From positions 1 through 64,000 of the forward strand of contig JAOPHQ010005174.1 in assembly GCA_030340625.1 (NCBI GenBank): a stretch of DNA of 64,000 nt, written 5' to 3'. The notes below the pieces were generated by a model. It was not told where the DNA came from. It searched no databases and worked only from the letters and a program-made list of their open reading frames with translations. Origin of the DNA: Merluccius polli (Eukaryota; Chordata; Actinopteri; Gadiformes; Merlucciidae). How positions within the stretch are numbered: the stretch's first letter is position 1; every line of letters starts with the position of its first letter. Below are positions 35,605-64,000 of the stretch, piece by piece. Made by a program: the position numbers and the translations under genes.

Positions 35605-37129
35605 GTGAGTGCCGGCCGTCAAGCTGTGTCCTGTCTTCGTTCATGGTAACTCCTTGCGGTGGTGGTAACTTTGGATCTTTTTTGTTTTGGTTTTGTTTGA
35701 ATAATAACAACGTTAACAACTGACGGAGGTTTGCGGTCAATGTTCGCTCGCTCGCTCGCTTTTTTTTTTTTTTTTTCTCTTTCCTTTTTCGAACGTCGTA
35801 GGCAAGCGAGGATAATGTAGGCTAAGGTTCGAATGCATGCAGCCCCGCATTAGGCGAAAACCGTCCGAAGCTTTATGCTTTATTTCTGATTTAGGTCAAC
35901 TGTTTGCAAGTCGACTTAATGTTATTTTTACTTTTGGACGGGTCACCTGAAACGTTTAATAAATACATTTAAAATGGTTGCACAACAACGGGCCTCTCAA
36001 TCCAGGCCAATGCTTATATAATTTGTGAAATGCCCCCCCCTCCCCCCCAAAAAAAGACATCTCCTTACTTTTTGACACAGAACCATCAAGAATGATCATA
36101 TTCTCGATCTATTTCACTTCATTCATTCGTTCATCGTCCGTTCATTCGTTCTTTCAGTCTAATTCGTTTTCGCTAGTCGTCACGTCTTCGTCAGGTCTAG
36201 AGAGGTTAACAGTACCGTCGATACTGCATGGACAACAGACACCAAACGTCTGAAAGAAATCCTAATCTCTTTCTGTCTGGCTGTTTTCTGTCCCAGCTCT
36301 CTCGTAGCATAAATGCCAAGTTACTTGATTGTTTCAGCATATTTCCCCCCCACTTGCTTTTTCGGGCCTCAGGAGGTATGGGAAAAATAGAAATATCGAT
36401 GTGTGTTTTGAATTGGTTTCCGAAACAATTAAAAATGATGGGAAATGAGATGTAGACTATAACAAGTTATCAAAGAGCATTTGTATTTACATGATGCAGT
36501 AGTCGATGGCTTTTGAGATTGTTGACGTTCCTATCAACGATTGCGTCATAAGGTAAAATTTTCCACAGGTCTTGTGTCTATAAAGATAGGGTAGCATACC
36601 AAGACTGTTGGTCTTTACTGTCATACTATGATATTTGGCTCAAACTATCGAAAATAAATATATGGAATAAGTAGAATTTTTTTGTGTCGGCTACTTTCAA
36701 GGAATAGACTAGAAAACCTTTCTAGAATGAGAGAGGCTTTTTTGTTCTTCATACAAGAGAAAGGTAACCATTTTTTCAAAAAGGTTTTTTAATGCTCAAA
36801 ACAACTCGACACCCTTACATCTCTGGTCGCCATCATCATCTTTGAACCGCACATTCATACTGAGAAAACGTTTAATAATACTTTAAAAAATATATACTTT
36901 TGCATAGCAACCATCCACAGAGTGATTTTTTTTTTTTTATCTGTGTGGCAAAAAAAGGGCCATGGTTTCAATGAAAGTTGCCACGGCTGTGGTGTTGCGT
37001 CGGTTGAGGCTGTGAGTGTGTGACTATGTAGGGAGCGAAGGCTCACGTCCAGGGACCCAGGCGGCTGTCGGCTGTGACGCAGCAGCATCATCCCATCCAC
37101 CGCCATCCCCAACCCATGACTGTGCTAAT

Positions 37130-37215
37130 GCACGGAAGCGCTGCCGCAGTTCGGCCATTTTTCGCGCTCCGCTTTTGAGCTGCGTTCGTGTAGATGCGCC
37201 GCCATTTTGCCTTAT
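37130..37215 (+). promoter_or_regulatory. pik3r2: CpG- and YY1-motif cluster, possible transcription start region
   Basis: Local CpG cluster (gcgctgccgcagttcgg, ttcgcgctccgc) with a consensus YY1 site gccgccattttg at 37198-37209 and a second ggccattttt near 37153. YY1 sites of this orientation often lie just downstream of TATA-less start sites. About 840 nt upstream of the pik3r2 ATG. Confidence 0.35.
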
Positions 37216-37420
37216 CGTATGTCGCTTTTCTTTTTTTTTGTCTTTTTTTTTTGCGAAAGGTCTTTAAAATTTGAACTTGTTTTTGCTCTGGTTCTTAGTT
37301 TCAGTTCAACTGTGAGGTCAAGGTTAATGCGCATTTCGGTGGGCATTCATTTTTTTCTTTTCTTGTCATTAGCATTTTCATTATTTCTTTTCGCTTAATT
37401 TGGTCTTCATGTCCGTGTAG

Positions 37421-38047
37421 GTCGGGACGTAATCCCTGTCCGGAGCATGCGGTACCCAGAGAGAGCCGAGGAGGATTAAAGGGAACCGCCGAGACCCCGC
37501 CTCTCGTCGTCCAGGTCGGACCACTGGTAGGTTTCAGCACGTCGAGCCGTCAGCGACGGAAAGGCCCTTCGGCTGGCTAGCGCTCTCCCGGGCAGAGCCG
37601 CGAGGAGGCTGCTCCAATAGCACCCAGCCAGCAGGTTTTTGCCGCTTGAAGGAGCATGTTGCCAACGTTCTCCCTCTGCTCCATCATTTGGCTCAACCGA
37701 GGCATCAAGCTGAGGAAAGTGCTCCAGCGCTCCACCACCAACTCCGGTCAACTCTGAGAGACGTTCCTGCCACAAGCAACAACGAACACAGCGGCGGTAC
37801 TCTCAACCCCCCCCCCCTATTTTCTTTTGGAAATGCTTCTAAGCTTCGGGTGACTGTATTCTCCCTCCCCTTTCCCCCACTCCTCCCCTAAGCCACTGTA
37901 CTCAACACCACCGTTTCTGGGGGGGTGAAAAAAAAGAAATCCTGTAGAGCCATAAAGAATAAGTAGCATTTGGACCCATAGTCTGCCATCTTATCTCCCT
38001 CCCCTCCTCTGGTGGCCATTTTGTTTCCAGCCTCCAAAATCTACAAA
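37421..38047 (+). other. pik3r2: candidate pik3r2 5' UTR sequence joined to coding exon 1
   Basis: A good acceptor (pyrimidine-rich tract then gtccgtgtag) ends at 37420, so one exon could run from 37421 through the ATG to 38366. A second acceptor, ttgtttccag, ends at 38030 and would leave only a 17-nt leader in the coding exon. The two may be alternatives. RNA data would decide. Confidence 0.4.

Positions 38048-64000
<25,953 letters not shown>

Noticed and set aside
38012..38047. Extended pik3r2 N-terminus starting at 38012
   Set aside because: The codon at 38012 is GTG, the stretch spans a likely acceptor site (ttgtttccag), and known p85 proteins start at the equivalent of 38048.

Overview
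This is a vertebrate nuclear window, almost certainly from a teleost fish. It has small exons with GT-AG introns, heavy microsatellite content and many fish-type DNA transposons and SINE-like repeats. The very high density of long (GT)n, (AG)n and (TA)n tracts is reminiscent of gadid (cod-like) genomes, but the species is only a guess. No bacterial, phage or viral gene was seen.

Two protein genes lie head to tail on the + strand. Positions 1176-25038 hold 22 exons of a MAST-family AGC kinase, best read as mast3; its N-terminus lies upstream of the window. The exon phases join without a break into 1293 codons plus TAG: the MAST pre-kinase domain, the kinase domain, the AGC tail, a PDZ domain and a serine/proline/basic C-terminal tail. 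Positions 38048-64000 hold the first 11 coding exons of a class IA PI3-kinase p85 regulatory subunit, best read as pik3r2: SH3, BH/RhoGAP-like region, N-terminal SH2 and the start of the inter-SH2 coiled coil. The gene runs off the right edge. From general knowledge, human MAST3 and PIK3R2 are adjacent and co-oriented on 19p13.11, so this is conserved synteny.

Between the genes (25.0-38.0 kb) are the mast3 3' UTR, with several poly(A) signals, and three candidate pik3r2 promoter or leader regions: a CpG-rich one at about 28.0-28.4 kb, a CCAAT/TATA one at 34.6-35.6 kb, and a YY1-motif-rich one at 37.1-38.05 kb. The pik3r2 start codon itself lies inside a YY1 consensus. The intron after the SH3 exon (38367-55836, 17.5 kb) is packed with mobile elements.

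The repeats are the most unusual content. Three hAT-type elements have recognisable ends and matching 8-bp target duplications; in one of these the duplication is ambiguous because it lies in an (AC)n tract. One nested complex (about 42.97-46.59 kb) contains a near-perfect palindrome with arms of about 435 bp. A MITE at 22.2-23.2 kb has about 15 tandem copies of its own subterminal sequence. One repeat family carries an internal 21-bp minisatellite in three dispersed copies. Several exons have extreme simple repeats directly against their 3' splice sites. I found no convincing new protein system; what deserves a second look is repeat architecture and splice or promoter detail.
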